From an uncultured Fidelibacterota bacterium (GTDB taxonomy: Bacteria > Fidelibacterota > Marinisomatia > Marinisomatales > Marinisomataceae), in contig CACOSI010000002.1 of NCBI GenBank assembly GCA_902629855.1, forward strand, positions 108,002 to 172,001: DNA of 64,000 nt. Reading direction: 5' to 3'. A program made the position numbers and the translations under genes. Positions 36,450 through 45,356 of this stretch are shown one piece after another (the first letter of the stretch is position 1; every line of letters begins with the position of its first letter). Below the pieces are notes generated by a model. It was not told where the DNA came from. It searched no databases and saw only the letters and a list, made by a program, of their open reading frames with translations.

Positions 36450-37180
36450 TGGCTGGTCACAGTAAATGGTCAACAATAAAAAGAAAAAAAGGCGCTCTTG
36501 ATCAAAAAAGAGGAAAAATTTTTTCTACAATAAGCAAAGAAATCACAATATCTTCACGTCTTGGTGGGAAAGACGTTGATTCAAATCCTCGATTAAGACA
36601 AGCCATCAAAAAAGCAAAATCTTTGAATATGCCAAATTCGAATATTGAAAAAGCTGTAAAAAAAGGAGTTGGTGAAATCGATAATGTTATTTTTGAAGAA
36701 GTTGATTATGAAGGGTATGGACCTTTCGGAGTAGCTGTTTACATCGAAGCAATAACAGATAATAAGAATCGAACTGTAGCGGATGTAAGGCATTCTTTAA
36801 CAAAATTTGATGGCTCTCTAGGGCAAACTGGAAGTGTTTCTTGGAACTTTGACCGGGTTGGAACATTAATTTTTGATAAAGACTCCTTCACAGAAGATGA
36901 ACTATTTGAGCTATCAATTGAAAATAATGCAAAAGATTTCATAGAAGAAGAAGATTGTTATAAAATGATTTTCAATCATCAAGAAATGTATGATAAAATT
37001 GATTATTTTGAAAAAAAACAATTAATTGTTGAAAACTCTTATTTTGAATATATCGCTAAAGACTTAATAGAAATTGACAAAAATCAAGAAGAGAAAGTTA
37101 TTAAAATGATTAATTTTTTAGAAGAACTTGAAGATGTTCAGAATGTTTATACAAATTATTATTTGAGTAAAATACAATGA
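36449..37180 (+). CDS. yebC: YebC/PmpR-family protein (transcription or translation factor)
   Basis: 243 residues. Opening MAGHSKWSTIKRKKGALDQK and the block NPRLRQAIKKAKSLNMPNSN are diagnostic; three domains are expected. Family members have been described as DNA-binding regulators of RuvABC genes and, more recently (mitochondrial TACO1 and bacterial homologues), as translation factors that relieve stalling. Its position before ruvC-ruvA is a widespread arrangement. It overlaps ruvC by 4 bp. Confidence 0.94.
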   Translation: MAGHSKWSTIKRKKGALDQKRGKIFSTISKEITISSRLGGKDVDSNPRLRQAIKKAKSLNMPNSNIEKAVKKGVGEIDNVIFEEVDYEGYGPFGVAVYIEAITDNKNRTVADVRHSLTKFDGSLGQTGSVSWNFDRVGTLIFDKDSFTEDELFELSIENNAKDFIEEEDCYKMIFNHQEMYDKIDYFEKKQLIVENSYFEYIAKDLIEIDKNQEEKVIKMINFLEELEDVQNVYTNYYLSKIQ

Positions 37181-37647
37181 TTGTAATTGGTTTTGATCCT
37201 GGATTAACAAATACCGGTTTTTCAGTACTGGAATCAAAAAATCAGAGAGTCACTCTTATTGAATGTGGTTTAATAAGGCCAAAAAAAGATAAAAAACTAT
37301 CCCAAAGATTACATACAATTTTCAATGAATCTTCATCGATAATTTCAAAGTTTAATCCAAAATTCGTTTATGTTGAAAATGTTTTTTACGGAAAAAATAT
37401 TCAATCAGCCATAAAATTAGGACAAGCTAAATCTTCTGTAATGTTAGCCGCTGAAGAACACAAAATAAATTGTGAAGAGTTCAGTCCACGAGAAATTAAA
37501 CAATCGATAGTAGGAAATGGTTCTGCCTCAAAAGAACAAGTTGCATTTATGGTTAAAAAAATATTTAAATTAGATGATAAAGTCTTAAAGAAGAACGATA
37601 TTTCAGATGCAATTGCAGTTGCATGGTGTGGTCTTAATAGGAGCTAA
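37177..37647 (+). CDS. ruvC: Crossover junction endodeoxyribonuclease RuvC
   Basis: 156 residues. RuvC resolves Holliday junctions with two Mg ions. The RNase H-like fold begins IVIGFDPGLTNTGFSVLE (catalytic Asp7); VYVENVFYGKN supplies the Glu near 67; NDISDAIAVAWC near the C-terminus supplies the final acidic pair. The gene ends immediately before ruvA (0 bp gap); ruvB is not in the window. Confidence 0.96.
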   Translation: MIVIGFDPGLTNTGFSVLESKNQRVTLIECGLIRPKKDKKLSQRLHTIFNESSSIISKFNPKFVYVENVFYGKNIQSAIKLGQAKSSVMLAAEEHKINCEEFSPREIKQSIVGNGSASKEQVAFMVKKIFKLDDKVLKKNDISDAIAVAWCGLNRS

Positions 37648-38238
37648 ATGATTAATTCGGTAAAAGGTAAAATTTTTAAAAAAGAACCAACAATGCTTTA
37701 TGTAGATACTGGTTCAATAGTATTAACCATTCATATTTGCCTACGAGATTACGAAAAAATCCCAAATGTTGGTGAAAACATTTCAATTAATACATTTTTA
37801 AATGTAAAAGAAAATTTGTTAGAACTCTATGGATTTATAAATGAAGATCGCAGAGGTCTTTTTATTAACCTTATTGAGGTATCAGGTATAGGTCCAAAAA
37901 CTGCTATAAATCTATTATCAAATGTATCTGTTTCCAGTTTTAAAGAAAGTATTATTTCTGAAGATGTTAAATCTTTAAGTTTAATTCCAGGTATTGGTCC
38001 AAAAACTGCTAAAAGAATAATTCTTGATATAAAAGAAAAAATTTCTGATAAATCTTCATATGAAATAGTTGAGCAAAATGATGTTGACTTCACTTATGAT
38101 GATATCTTCACTGCATTATCATCTTTAGGTTATAAAAAAATTCAAATAGATACAGCTATCAAAAAGCTGAATAATGAGGGTCTATATAAAGGTAATATTG
38201 AAAAAGTAATTAAAAAAGTTTTAGCCATAATTCGATGA
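37648..38238 (+). CDS. ruvA: Holliday junction branch-migration protein RuvA
   Basis: 196 residues. RuvA binds four-way junctions and loads RuvB. The N-terminal OB domain (1-65), two helix-hairpin-helix motifs with GIGPKTA repeated (near residues 82 and 114), and a C-terminal three-helix domain (about 150-196: YDDIFTALSSLGYKKIQIDT) that contacts RuvB are all present. The start follows ruvC directly and the end overlaps gcvT by 4 bp. Confidence 0.96.
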   Translation: MINSVKGKIFKKEPTMLYVDTGSIVLTIHICLRDYEKIPNVGENISINTFLNVKENLLELYGFINEDRRGLFINLIEVSGIGPKTAINLLSNVSVSSFKESIISEDVKSLSLIPGIGPKTAKRIILDIKEKISDKSSYEIVEQNDVDFTYDDIFTALSSLGYKKIQIDTAIKKLNNEGLYKGNIEKVIKKVLAIIR

Positions 38239-39311
38239 GTGATTACAAAAAAACAATACTCTTTGATGAGCATGAAGTGCTTGGAGCTAAAATGGTACCT
38301 TTTGCAGGTTTTATGATGCCTCTTCAATATGATGGAATCTTAAAAGAACATAATTATGTAAGAAATAGTTCAGGTATTTTTGACGTAAGCCATATGGGCG
38401 AATTTTTTATTTATGGGAAAAATGCTAAAAAATTTATCCAGATGGTTACAACTAATGATGTTGAAAATATCGTTCCTGGTAAAGCTCAATATAGTGCATT
38501 TTGTAATCCTGAAGGTGGTATTATTGATGATTTAATAATATATCACTTAGGAGATCAATATATGCTTGTTGTAAATGCAGCTAATATTGAAAAAAATTAT
38601 TCATGGCTTCAAAAAAATTTGATCGAAGGTGTGACTTTAGAAAACAAGTCTGAAAAATATTCATTACTTGCATTACAAGGACCAAAATCATCAGAATCCC
38701 TATTAAAAATTTTTCCAAAAATTAGCACTCTTTCATATTATGAGACCTTATTACCTGATGAAAATCAAGTCATTATTGCTAGAACTGGATATTCAGGTGA
38801 AAAGGGTTATGAGATTTATGCTCCCAATGATTTAGCAAGAGAAATTTGGAGAAGAATTCTAGATTTATCTGATCATATACATCCTGTAGGATTAGGTTGT
38901 CGAGATTCCCTAAGGTTGGAGATGGGTTATTGTTTATATGGAAATGAGCTTGATGAAAAAACATCACCAATTGAATCTGGATTAGGGTGGATTACCAAGT
39001 TATCTACAAATTTCATTGGTTCCGAAAAACTAATTGATAGAAAACCCAAAAAAAATTTAGTGTCTTTGATATCAGAAGAAAAAGCTATACCAAGGTCAGG
39101 CTATGAGGTTTTTGATAAACAAAAAAATCATATAGGATTTGTTACAAGCGGCGGAATGTCTCCAATGCTTAAGAAGGGTATTGCTTTGGCTTCAGTTAAA
39201 AAAGAAAACTCTGTTAAAGATGAATTTTATATAAAGATAAGAGATAAGTATTTTTTATTTAATAAAACTAAATTACCATTTTATAAAGAAGGAACTTATT
39301 TAGATGACTGA
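38235..39311 (+). CDS. gcvT: Glycine cleavage system aminomethyltransferase (T protein)
   Basis: 358 residues. GcvT transfers the methylene group from the H-protein-bound intermediate to tetrahydrofolate, releasing ammonia. Signatures: VPFAGFMMPLQY, SSGIFDVSHMGEF (residues 45-57), GGIIDDLIIY (the catalytic Asp region), ARTGYSGEKGYEIY and LGCRDSLRLEMGYCLYG. It depends on folate, linking it to folB-folK. H, P and L protein genes are not in the window. It overlaps ruvA by 4 bp and ftsK by 8 bp. Confidence 0.94.
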   Translation: MSDYKKTILFDEHEVLGAKMVPFAGFMMPLQYDGILKEHNYVRNSSGIFDVSHMGEFFIYGKNAKKFIQMVTTNDVENIVPGKAQYSAFCNPEGGIIDDLIIYHLGDQYMLVVNAANIEKNYSWLQKNLIEGVTLENKSEKYSLLALQGPKSSESLLKIFPKISTLSYYETLLPDENQVIIARTGYSGEKGYEIYAPNDLAREIWRRILDLSDHIHPVGLGCRDSLRLEMGYCLYGNELDEKTSPIESGLGWITKLSTNFIGSEKLIDRKPKKNLVSLISEEKAIPRSGYEVFDKQKNHIGFVTSGGMSPMLKKGIALASVKKENSVKDEFYIKIRDKYFLFNKTKLPFYKEGTYLDD

Positions 39312-41607
39312 TAAGTTTAAAATTCAAGTCATAGGTTTGCTCACAATCTGTATAGCATTTTTAATAGCTGGTTCAATTTTAATGTATGATTTATCGGAAG
39401 AGCCATCATTGTTAGCACAAAATATTAATAATCCATTTAATATTTTGGGTGTATACATAGGATTTTATTTATTTAAGCTAGGTTTTGGATATGCCTCACT
39501 TTTTTTACCTTTAATTTTAATTACATTTGGTGTTCAATTAATATCAAATTTTTCTTTAAAGATTTTAAGATTAATAAAGTTTCAAGTTTTAGGACTTATA
39601 ATTTTATCTTTCATAATTGGTTTTTTTGATAATTTTGATGACATCTTAACCTCAAATCAAATTTCAGAGTTCGATTTATCTGGATTGTTAGGAGGTTTAC
39701 TACTAAGCCTAGTTTTTGATTGGACAGGTTTAATTGGTACTTCAATTATTATCTTTTTTACTTTATTGATATTCATTACATCTTTTTTCAAAATTGACAT
39801 CTTTAGTTTTTCAAAGAAAATTTTTGAAAATTTGAAAAAAATAGAACTTAAAATAAATTTTAATCTCAGAAATTTTTTACCACAAAAAAAGATAAAAGAA
39901 GATAAAAATCCTGATGTTATCATCAAAGATAAAGAATTTATTAACGAATTATCAGTTGAAGACGATGAAAATGAATCAGAATTAATTCAAAAAGATGTTT
40001 TAAAAAATACTTTAAAACAATTTGATGAAAATAAAAGTATTGAAGTCAAAGATGATGAAATCATCGATGAAGAAGAGCTTGATGAGCTTTCTATAGAAGC
40101 TGCAGTTGAAGAAAAAATTGCTGAAATTGATAAAGAAAGAAAAAAATCAATCATAAAAAGAGAATGGAAATTTCCATCAACAGATATTTTACAATCGCAA
40201 AATGAATCAAATGAAATCAATGAAGATGATATTCGAAATAGATCTGAGCTTCTTAAAAATTCTCTTTCTAACTTTGGAGTTGAAGGTTCATCTGGCTCAA
40301 TAAAAACTGGACCGATAATTACTCTGTTTGAAATTCTACCTGCAGAAGGCGTAAGAGTAAATAAGTTTGTGCAATTATCAGACGATATCGCTAGAGTTAT
40401 GGAGGCGCAAAGCGTACGTGTTTTGGCTCCTATTCCAGGATCGAATTATGTTGGTGTTGAAATACCGAATAAAAATCCTCAAACAATTTTTTTGAAAAAT
40501 GTAATAAACTCTGAAAAATATTTAAAATCAAAAGCAAAATTAAAACTAGCTATTGGAAAGGGAACTCTAGGAGATATTTCAATCTTGGACCTTGTCGAAA
40601 TGCCCCACCTATTAATTGCAGGAACCACTGGTTCAGGAAAGTCAGTTTCGCTAAATACAATAATTGTAAGCTTGCTTTATCAACTCAAGCCAGAAGAGGT
40701 CAAGTTTGTAATTATTGATCCCAAAAAGGTCGAAATGTCACTATACAGAGCTCTAGAAAGTCATTATTTATTAAAGTTTAACGGTATTGATGAATCAATC
40801 ATTACAAAAAAAGATAATGCTATACTTGCCTTGAGGTCTTTAGAAAGAGAGATGGATTCAAGGTATGATTTATTAGCTGAGGCAGGTAAAAGAAATATTA
40901 GTGAATACAATGATTCAATGAAAAAGTCAAAAAAAGATTTGATGCCATATATAATTCTTATGATTGATGAATTGGCAGATCTTATGATGTATAGCCCAAG
41001 AGATGTTGAAGCACCAATTGCAAGACTAGCACAATTAGCCAGAGCAGTTGGAATTCATTTAATTGTAGCTACACAAAGACCATCAGTGGATGTTATAACT
41101 GGTGTGATAAAGGCTAATTTTCCAGCAAGAATTGCATTTCAGGTAGCAACAAAAATTGATTCAAGGACAATTCTGGATGAAAATGGAGCAGATAAGTTGA
41201 TTGGAAAAGGAGATATGTTGTATCAAAAACCAGGATCACCTGCACCAGTAAGAATGCATGGAGCATTCATAACATTAAAAGAAATTGAAGATTTAGTAAA
41301 TCATATCTCAAACCAACCAAAGCCAAACGAGGTTATTATTGATACTGTTAAAGAAGAATCAAGTATTATTAATGATGGTGAAGAGGGCATTAATGACGAT
41401 CTTCTTTACAAGGCCATTGAAATCATTGTTATGAGTAAACAAGGTTCGATTTCATTATTACAAAGAAGGCTTTCTGTAGGTTATTCAAGAGCTGCTCGTT
41501 TAATAGATGAAATGGAAAGGCTTAAAATTGTAGGACCTTTTACAGGCAGTAAAGCCAGGGAAGTTCTTGTTGATGAAAGTTACTTAGAAACGATTAATGA
41601 AGAATAA
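39304..41607 (+). CDS. ftsK: DNA translocase FtsK
   Basis: 767 residues. FtsK pumps chromosome termini through the septum during division. Four hydrophobic segments in residues 1-165 anchor it. A short acidic linker (about 200-290, e.g. DDEIIDEEELDELSIEAAVE) is far shorter than in E. coli. The motor has Walker A GTTGSGKS (440-447), IILMIDELADLMM and VATQRPSVDVITGVIKANFP. A winged-helix gamma domain (about 700-767: GSISLLQRRLSVGYSRAARL) recognises polar DNA motifs. The ATG overlaps gcvT; the 3' end overlaps the LolA-like gene by 11 bp. Confidence 0.96.
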   Translation: MTDKFKIQVIGLLTICIAFLIAGSILMYDLSEEPSLLAQNINNPFNILGVYIGFYLFKLGFGYASLFLPLILITFGVQLISNFSLKILRLIKFQVLGLIILSFIIGFFDNFDDILTSNQISEFDLSGLLGGLLLSLVFDWTGLIGTSIIIFFTLLIFITSFFKIDIFSFSKKIFENLKKIELKINFNLRNFLPQKKIKEDKNPDVIIKDKEFINELSVEDDENESELIQKDVLKNTLKQFDENKSIEVKDDEIIDEEELDELSIEAAVEEKIAEIDKERKKSIIKREWKFPSTDILQSQNESNEINEDDIRNRSELLKNSLSNFGVEGSSGSIKTGPIITLFEILPAEGVRVNKFVQLSDDIARVMEAQSVRVLAPIPGSNYVGVEIPNKNPQTIFLKNVINSEKYLKSKAKLKLAIGKGTLGDISILDLVEMPHLLIAGTTGSGKSVSLNTIIVSLLYQLKPEEVKFVIIDPKKVEMSLYRALESHYLLKFNGIDESIITKKDNAILALRSLEREMDSRYDLLAEAGKRNISEYNDSMKKSKKDLMPYIILMIDELADLMMYSPRDVEAPIARLAQLARAVGIHLIVATQRPSVDVITGVIKANFPARIAFQVATKIDSRTILDENGADKLIGKGDMLYQKPGSPAPVRMHGAFITLKEIEDLVNHISNQPKPNEVIIDTVKEESSIINDGEEGINDDLLYKAIEIIVMSKQGSISLLQRRLSVGYSRAARLIDEMERLKIVGPFTGSKAREVLVDESYLETINEE

Positions 41608-42160
41608 ATTTTTACTAAATTTATTACTTATTTCAAATGTATTTTGCTTCGAAAATGTTGAATCAAAAATAGAAAATTTTTTTAGTTTAGTTCAAAATAA
41701 AACTATCAATTTGATAATTAAAAATAATGAAACAAAAATTAATTCAAACTTATCAATTGATGGAGATATAATTTTTTTTGATTCAAGTAATCATGATAAT
41801 ACAATAACAAAAATTCAAAACAATACAATTTTTACATATGACTTTCAAAATGAAAGGTTGATAATTGAAAATGCTGATGAAAATTTTCTAAGCTTCTTCA
41901 AATTTAAAAATTTCAATGATTACAAAGTCATAAAAAAAAGTATTTTTGAAGACAACCATAGAATTACATATTCAAATAATATTTATACACTCGAAATTGA
42001 TTTTAATGAAGAATTAAATAGAATCATGAAGATTAAGGTAGTTCAAAATGAAAATATTTATTTTGAAGTTGAAATTTTAAAAATATTCGAAAACAACAAT
42101 ACAATTGAAAAGTTATTAATTACAAATGACTGGAAAACTGTGGATTGGAGAGTTGAGTAA
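41597..42160 (+). CDS. Periplasmic protein, probable LolA-like lipoprotein carrier
   Basis: 187 residues. Signal peptide MKNKFLLNLLLISNVFC then FENVESKI. The mature part is beta-rich (KTINLIIKN, GDIIFFDSS, NTIFTYDFQNERLIIENADE), with the short acidic-helix beginning and strand order of LolA/LolB half-barrels. LolA ferries lipoproteins to the outer membrane; position directly after ftsK is the usual place for lolA. Sequence identity to any family is weak, so this is mainly layout and context. The predicted mature start is not Gln, unlike the other exported proteins here. It shares one base with the next gene. Confidence 0.5.
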   Translation: MKNKFLLNLLLISNVFCFENVESKIENFFSLVQNKTINLIIKNNETKINSNLSIDGDIIFFDSSNHDNTITKIQNNTIFTYDFQNERLIIENADENFLSFFKFKNFNDYKVIKKSIFEDNHRITYSNNIYTLEIDFNEELNRIMKIKVVQNENIYFEVEILKIFENNNTIEKLLITNDWKTVDWRVE

Positions 42161-42696
42161 TGTTTGATGCAATTTTTCTTGATAGAGACGGAACTATTAG
42201 CCATGATCCTTATGGTTATATTAACAATGTTAGTGATTATCATTTTTTTGATTATACTTTTAACGCATTAGAAAAATTAAGCTCTTTAACAGATAAGTTT
42301 TTCATTGTAACAAATCAATCAGGGATTTCAACAGGAAAAGTGGATGTAGAAAATGTTGAAAATATACACGCATTCATTTATGACCAATTTGAAAAAAAAG
42401 GATTACCGTTAAAAAAAATTTATTATGCTGACAACTATGATGAGAGCTTTCATTCTTTTAGAAAGCCTGGAATTGGAATGTTTGAACAAGCCGAGAAAGA
42501 TTTTGGCGTTGATTTGAGAAATTCACTCATGATCGGAGATTCTATTGTAGATATTCAGGCTGGAGAAAGATGTAAAATGAAAACAATATTTTTGTTAACT
42601 GGAATGGGTCATGATTATTTAAGTGAAGTAGAAGAAAATTGTGAACCATATCTTATTTGTGATAATTTATTAGTGGCAGCTGAGAAGTTATTATGA
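42160..42696 (+). CDS. gmhB: HAD-family phosphatase, GmhB (D-glycero-heptose-1,7-bisphosphate 7-phosphatase)-like
   Basis: 178 residues. HAD motif I is FLDRDGTI (nucleophile Asp8, acid Asp10), motif II FIVTNQSGI, motif III RKPGIGMF, motif IV MIGDSIVDIQAG. This layout is that of GmhB/HisB-N, which in GmhB supplies ADP-heptose for the LPS core. The zinc-binding Cys-His loop usual between motifs II and III is missing: the segment near residues 89-101 (YADNYDESFHSFR) has no Cys. The gene overlaps ddl by 4 bp. HisB-type histidinol phosphatase is the alternative. Confidence 0.7.
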   Translation: MFDAIFLDRDGTISHDPYGYINNVSDYHFFDYTFNALEKLSSLTDKFFIVTNQSGISTGKVDVENVENIHAFIYDQFEKKGLPLKKIYYADNYDESFHSFRKPGIGMFEQAEKDFGVDLRNSLMIGDSIVDIQAGERCKMKTIFLLTGMGHDYLSEVEENCEPYLICDNLLVAAEKLL

Positions 42697-43592
42697 ACAT
42701 TGGAATTATATTTGGAGGAGATTCGCACGAGAGTGAAGTTTCTAAGAATTCTGGGCTTGCTATAAGTCAGGCTTGTAAAAGTCTTGGATACCAAACCACA
42801 AATTATTTATTAGAAACTAATTCGATAGATAATGAAATAAACAGCTTGAAAAAGCATGATTTTGTATTTATTGCCTTGCACGGTACTTTTGGAGAAGATG
42901 GAGCATTACAAAAAATACTTGAGCAAAATAATATAAAATATAATGGATCTGATCAGTTTGCTTCTAAGAAGTGTTTTAACAAATCCTTTTGTAAAGAGAT
43001 AGCAATCAATGATGGAATTATTACTCCTGATTTTTATGTAGTTGAATCCAATATCTGCAATGATAATATAGGTTTTTCTTCATCAAAATATGTAATCAAA
43101 CCTAATTCTCAAGGCAGTTCTGTTGGCTTCAAAGTTATAGATAATTATGAGAAGATTAATGAGGCTATTGATAATGCGTTAGACTTTGATAGTAAAGTTC
43201 TTATTGAAGAATATGTTGGTGGGGCTGAAATAACTGTTCCTATTTTGGGAGATGAAGTTTTACCTGTAATTGAAATAATTCCAAAGAAAGGTTTCTATGA
43301 CTATTCCTCAAAATATACAAAAGGAATGTCTGAGTATGTATGCCCAGCTGATATTGGTACAAAATTAACATCTGAGATAAAAGATACAGCACAAAGAATT
43401 CACCAATTGCTTGGTTGTGAAGTTTATTCGAGGGTTGATTTTAAAATATATAATGATGAAGTATTTTTTTTAGAAATTAATACACTTCCTGGAATGACCG
43501 AAACTAGCCTTTTTCCTATGTCTGCTAATAAACATGGATATTCTTTTAAAGATTTAATAGATAAAATTATTAAATTATCCCAAAAAAAATGA
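42693..43592 (+). CDS. ddl: D-alanine--D-alanine ligase
   Basis: 299 residues; an ATP-grasp enzyme that makes D-Ala-D-Ala for MurF. Signatures: IGIIFGGDSHESEVS at the start, ALHGTFGEDGALQ near 63, KPNSQGSSVGFK near 135, and the Mg-binding EINTLPGMTETSLFP near 261-275. It has the normal family length of about 300-310. murF lies 38 kb away at 3327, so the pathway is split. It overlaps the phosphatase and cysS genes by 4 bp each. Confidence 0.96.
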   Translation: MNIGIIFGGDSHESEVSKNSGLAISQACKSLGYQTTNYLLETNSIDNEINSLKKHDFVFIALHGTFGEDGALQKILEQNNIKYNGSDQFASKKCFNKSFCKEIAINDGIITPDFYVVESNICNDNIGFSSSKYVIKPNSQGSSVGFKVIDNYEKINEAIDNALDFDSKVLIEEYVGGAEITVPILGDEVLPVIEIIPKKGFYDYSSKYTKGMSEYVCPADIGTKLTSEIKDTAQRIHQLLGCEVYSRVDFKIYNDEVFFLEINTLPGMTETSLFPMSANKHGYSFKDLIDKIIKLSQKK

Positions 43593-44962
43593 GTTTAAAA
43601 TTATATAATTCACTGACAAGCAAGAAAGAAATTTTTAAATCTATTTCTGGTAAAAAAGTTAAAACTTACGGTTGTGGTCCAACTGTTTATAACAGTCCAC
43701 ATTTAGGTAATTTTAGAACATTTGTATTTTATGACCTATTAAATAGAGTCCTTAAAATGAATGGGTATAAAACAGAAACTGCTGTAAATATTACTGATAT
43801 TGATGACAAGATCATTGATAAGGTAAATGAACAGAAGACTACGTTAAAAGAAGTAACTTCAAAATATGAATTATCATTTATGGAGCTATCTAGTTCTCTA
43901 AAAATTTTGCCAAATAATTATAATCCAAGAGCTACTGATTATGTAAACCAAATGATTGAGTTCATTCAAACATTAATAGATAATGATTTGGCATACGAAA
44001 TGGATGGAAATATTTTTTTTAGCATAGAAAAGTATCCTCATTATGGAAAGTTTGTAAAAATTAACGATGATTTAGAAATTGAAGACATTGATTTATCAAA
44101 GAAAAATCGTAGTGACTTTACATTATGGAAAGCAAGAAAAGAAAAAGATGGTGAAATTTTTTGGAAAAGTCAATGGGGAGAGGGAAGACCAGGTTGGCAC
44201 ACTGAGTGTGCTGTAATGATTAAAACACTTTTTAATGGCCAGCTAGATATTCATTGTGGTGGAATTGATTTAAAATTTCCACATCATGAAAATGAAAGTG
44301 CTCAAATCGAGGCTATTCAAAAACACAATCTCTCAAATTATTGGTTACATGCAGAACATTTAAATGTCGATAACGAAAAAATGAGTAAATCTCTTGGAAA
44401 TTTTGTTGATGTCAAAAAACTCATTAAAGAAAATGGATCTAATATTGTCAGACTTTTTTTATTATCTGCCCATTATAGAACAAAGGTATCATTTAATCAA
44501 AAAAAAATAGACGATTGTAAAAAAATGATTAATAAAATCAATAGATTTGCATCAAATATTATTAAAAGTGATGAAAAAATAAACCTCAAATTTTCTGAAG
44601 ATCATAACAAGTTTATTGATGCATTAAATGATGATTTGAATACTCCTGAAGCATTAGGGGTTTTCTTCAGTTTCGTTACAAAAATGAATAAAAAAATAGC
44701 AGAAAACTCTTTTAATGATTCTGATAACATAAAATCTTTTATTTTTTTAAAATTATTTAATTCAATATTTGATATAATTGATTTAGATAATTTGCAAGAA
44801 AATGAAATTCCTAAAGAAGTACAAGATTTATTAGTTTCTCGTCAAGAAGCAAGAGATAATAAAGACTGGAAATTATCTGATAATTTACGTGATAAACTCA
44901 GTGAAATGGGTTGGATAGTTGAAGATAGTGTTGATGGTCAAAATCTCCTCAAAAAGAAATAA
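43589..44962 (+). CDS. cysS: Cysteinyl-tRNA synthetase
   Basis: 457 residues, class I. Zinc and HIGH regions are in TYGCGPTVYNSPHLGNFRTF (residues 25-44); the KMSKS loop is in NEKMSKSLGNFVD. The Cys-His zinc set also uses HTECAVM and the HHENESAQIEA stretch. The C-terminal DALR-like and anticodon-binding parts are complete and end LLKKK. It closes the ddl-cysS operon; a promoter for the tRNA cluster starts 2 bp after its stop codon. Confidence 0.97.
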   Translation: MSLKLYNSLTSKKEIFKSISGKKVKTYGCGPTVYNSPHLGNFRTFVFYDLLNRVLKMNGYKTETAVNITDIDDKIIDKVNEQKTTLKEVTSKYELSFMELSSSLKILPNNYNPRATDYVNQMIEFIQTLIDNDLAYEMDGNIFFSIEKYPHYGKFVKINDDLEIEDIDLSKKNRSDFTLWKARKEKDGEIFWKSQWGEGRPGWHTECAVMIKTLFNGQLDIHCGGIDLKFPHHENESAQIEAIQKHNLSNYWLHAEHLNVDNEKMSKSLGNFVDVKKLIKENGSNIVRLFLLSAHYRTKVSFNQKKIDDCKKMINKINRFASNIIKSDEKINLKFSEDHNKFIDALNDDLNTPEALGVFFSFVTKMNKKIAENSFNDSDNIKSFIFLKLFNSIFDIIDLDNLQENEIPKEVQDLLVSRQEARDNKDWKLSDNLRDKLSEMGWIVEDSVDGQNLLKKK

Positions 44963-44963
44963 T

Positions 44964-44991
44964 TTGTTTTCCTGATAAATTTCATTATATT
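44964..44991 (+). promoter_or_regulatory. Sigma70-like promoter of the tRNA-tuf-rpoBC region, with G+C-rich discriminator
   Basis: TTGTTT (44964-44969), a 16-bp spacer and TATATT (44986-44991), followed by TCGTCGC as discriminator. G+C-rich discriminators mark stringently controlled stable-RNA promoters in proteobacteria. The rpsL promoter at 57704 has the same build. The alternating tract at 45006 falls just after the expected start point. Confidence 0.65.
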
Positions 44992-45005
44992 TCGTCGCTT
45001 TTGCC

Positions 45006-45030
45006 TACGCGTGCGTGTATATACGTGTAT
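45006..45030. repeat. 25-bp perfectly alternating pyrimidine-purine tract with 10-bp tandem repeat
   Basis: Every step from 45006 to 45030 alternates pyrimidine and purine (TACGCGTGCG at its start, GTATATACGTGTAT at its end), a composition that can adopt Z-DNA. Within and just beyond it, CGTGTATATA (45014-45023) is repeated as CGTGTATCTA (45024-45033), 9 of 10 identical. It lies between the promoter and the first tRNA of the cluster. Confidence 0.8.
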
Positions 45031-45039
45031 CTATACATT

Positions 45040-45112
45040 GCCGGTGTAGCTCAGTTGGTAGAGCAGCTGATTTGTAATCAGCGGGTCGGGGGTTCAAATC
45101 CTCTCGCCGGCT
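45040..45112 (+). tRNA. trnT: tRNA-Thr (anticodon UGU)
   Basis: 73 nt cloverleaf: acceptor GCCGGTG pairs with CGCCGGC, D-arm with AGCTCAGTTGGTAGAGC, anticodon loop TTTGTAA (TGT), T-arm with GGTTCAAATCC. CCA is not encoded. It is first in a tRNA cluster feeding into tuf. Confidence 0.96.
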
Positions 45113-45184
45113 CAGTTTTTTGGGTAAAAAGCAAGGTATTTGAAAATTTTTTTTGTCTTACTATCAGGAATGAGAGATGATCTC

Positions 45185-45267
45185 GGGCAAATGGCCGAGT
45201 GGTTAAAGGCAGCAGACTGTAAATCTGCCGACGTAAGTCTACGGAGGTTCGAATCCTTCTTTGCCCA
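45185..45267 (+). tRNA. trnY: tRNA-Tyr (anticodon GUA)
   Basis: 83 nt class II tRNA with a long variable arm; acceptor GGGCAAA pairs with TTTGCCC; anticodon loop CTGTAAA (GTA); T-loop GGTTCGAATCC. The 72-bp spacer from the preceding tRNA is T-rich but holds no clear promoter. Confidence 0.96.
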
Positions 45268-45275
45268 CAGGATTT

Positions 45276-45348
45276 GCGAGTGTAGCTCAGTTGGTAGAGC
45301 ATCAGCCTTCCAAGCTGAGGGTCGCGCGTTCGAATCGCGTCACTCGCT
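45276..45348 (+). tRNA. trnG: tRNA-Gly (anticodon UCC)
   Basis: 73 nt; acceptor GCGAGTG pairs with CACTCGC; anticodon loop CTTCCAA (TCC); T-loop CGTTCGAATCG. It lies 8 bp after tRNA-Tyr. Confidence 0.96.
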
Positions 45349-45356
45349 CGAAATTT

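Noticed and set aside
42138..42146. DnaA-box-like TGTGGATTG in the LolA-like gene
   Set aside because: It differs from the consensus at the last two bases and lies in coding sequence.
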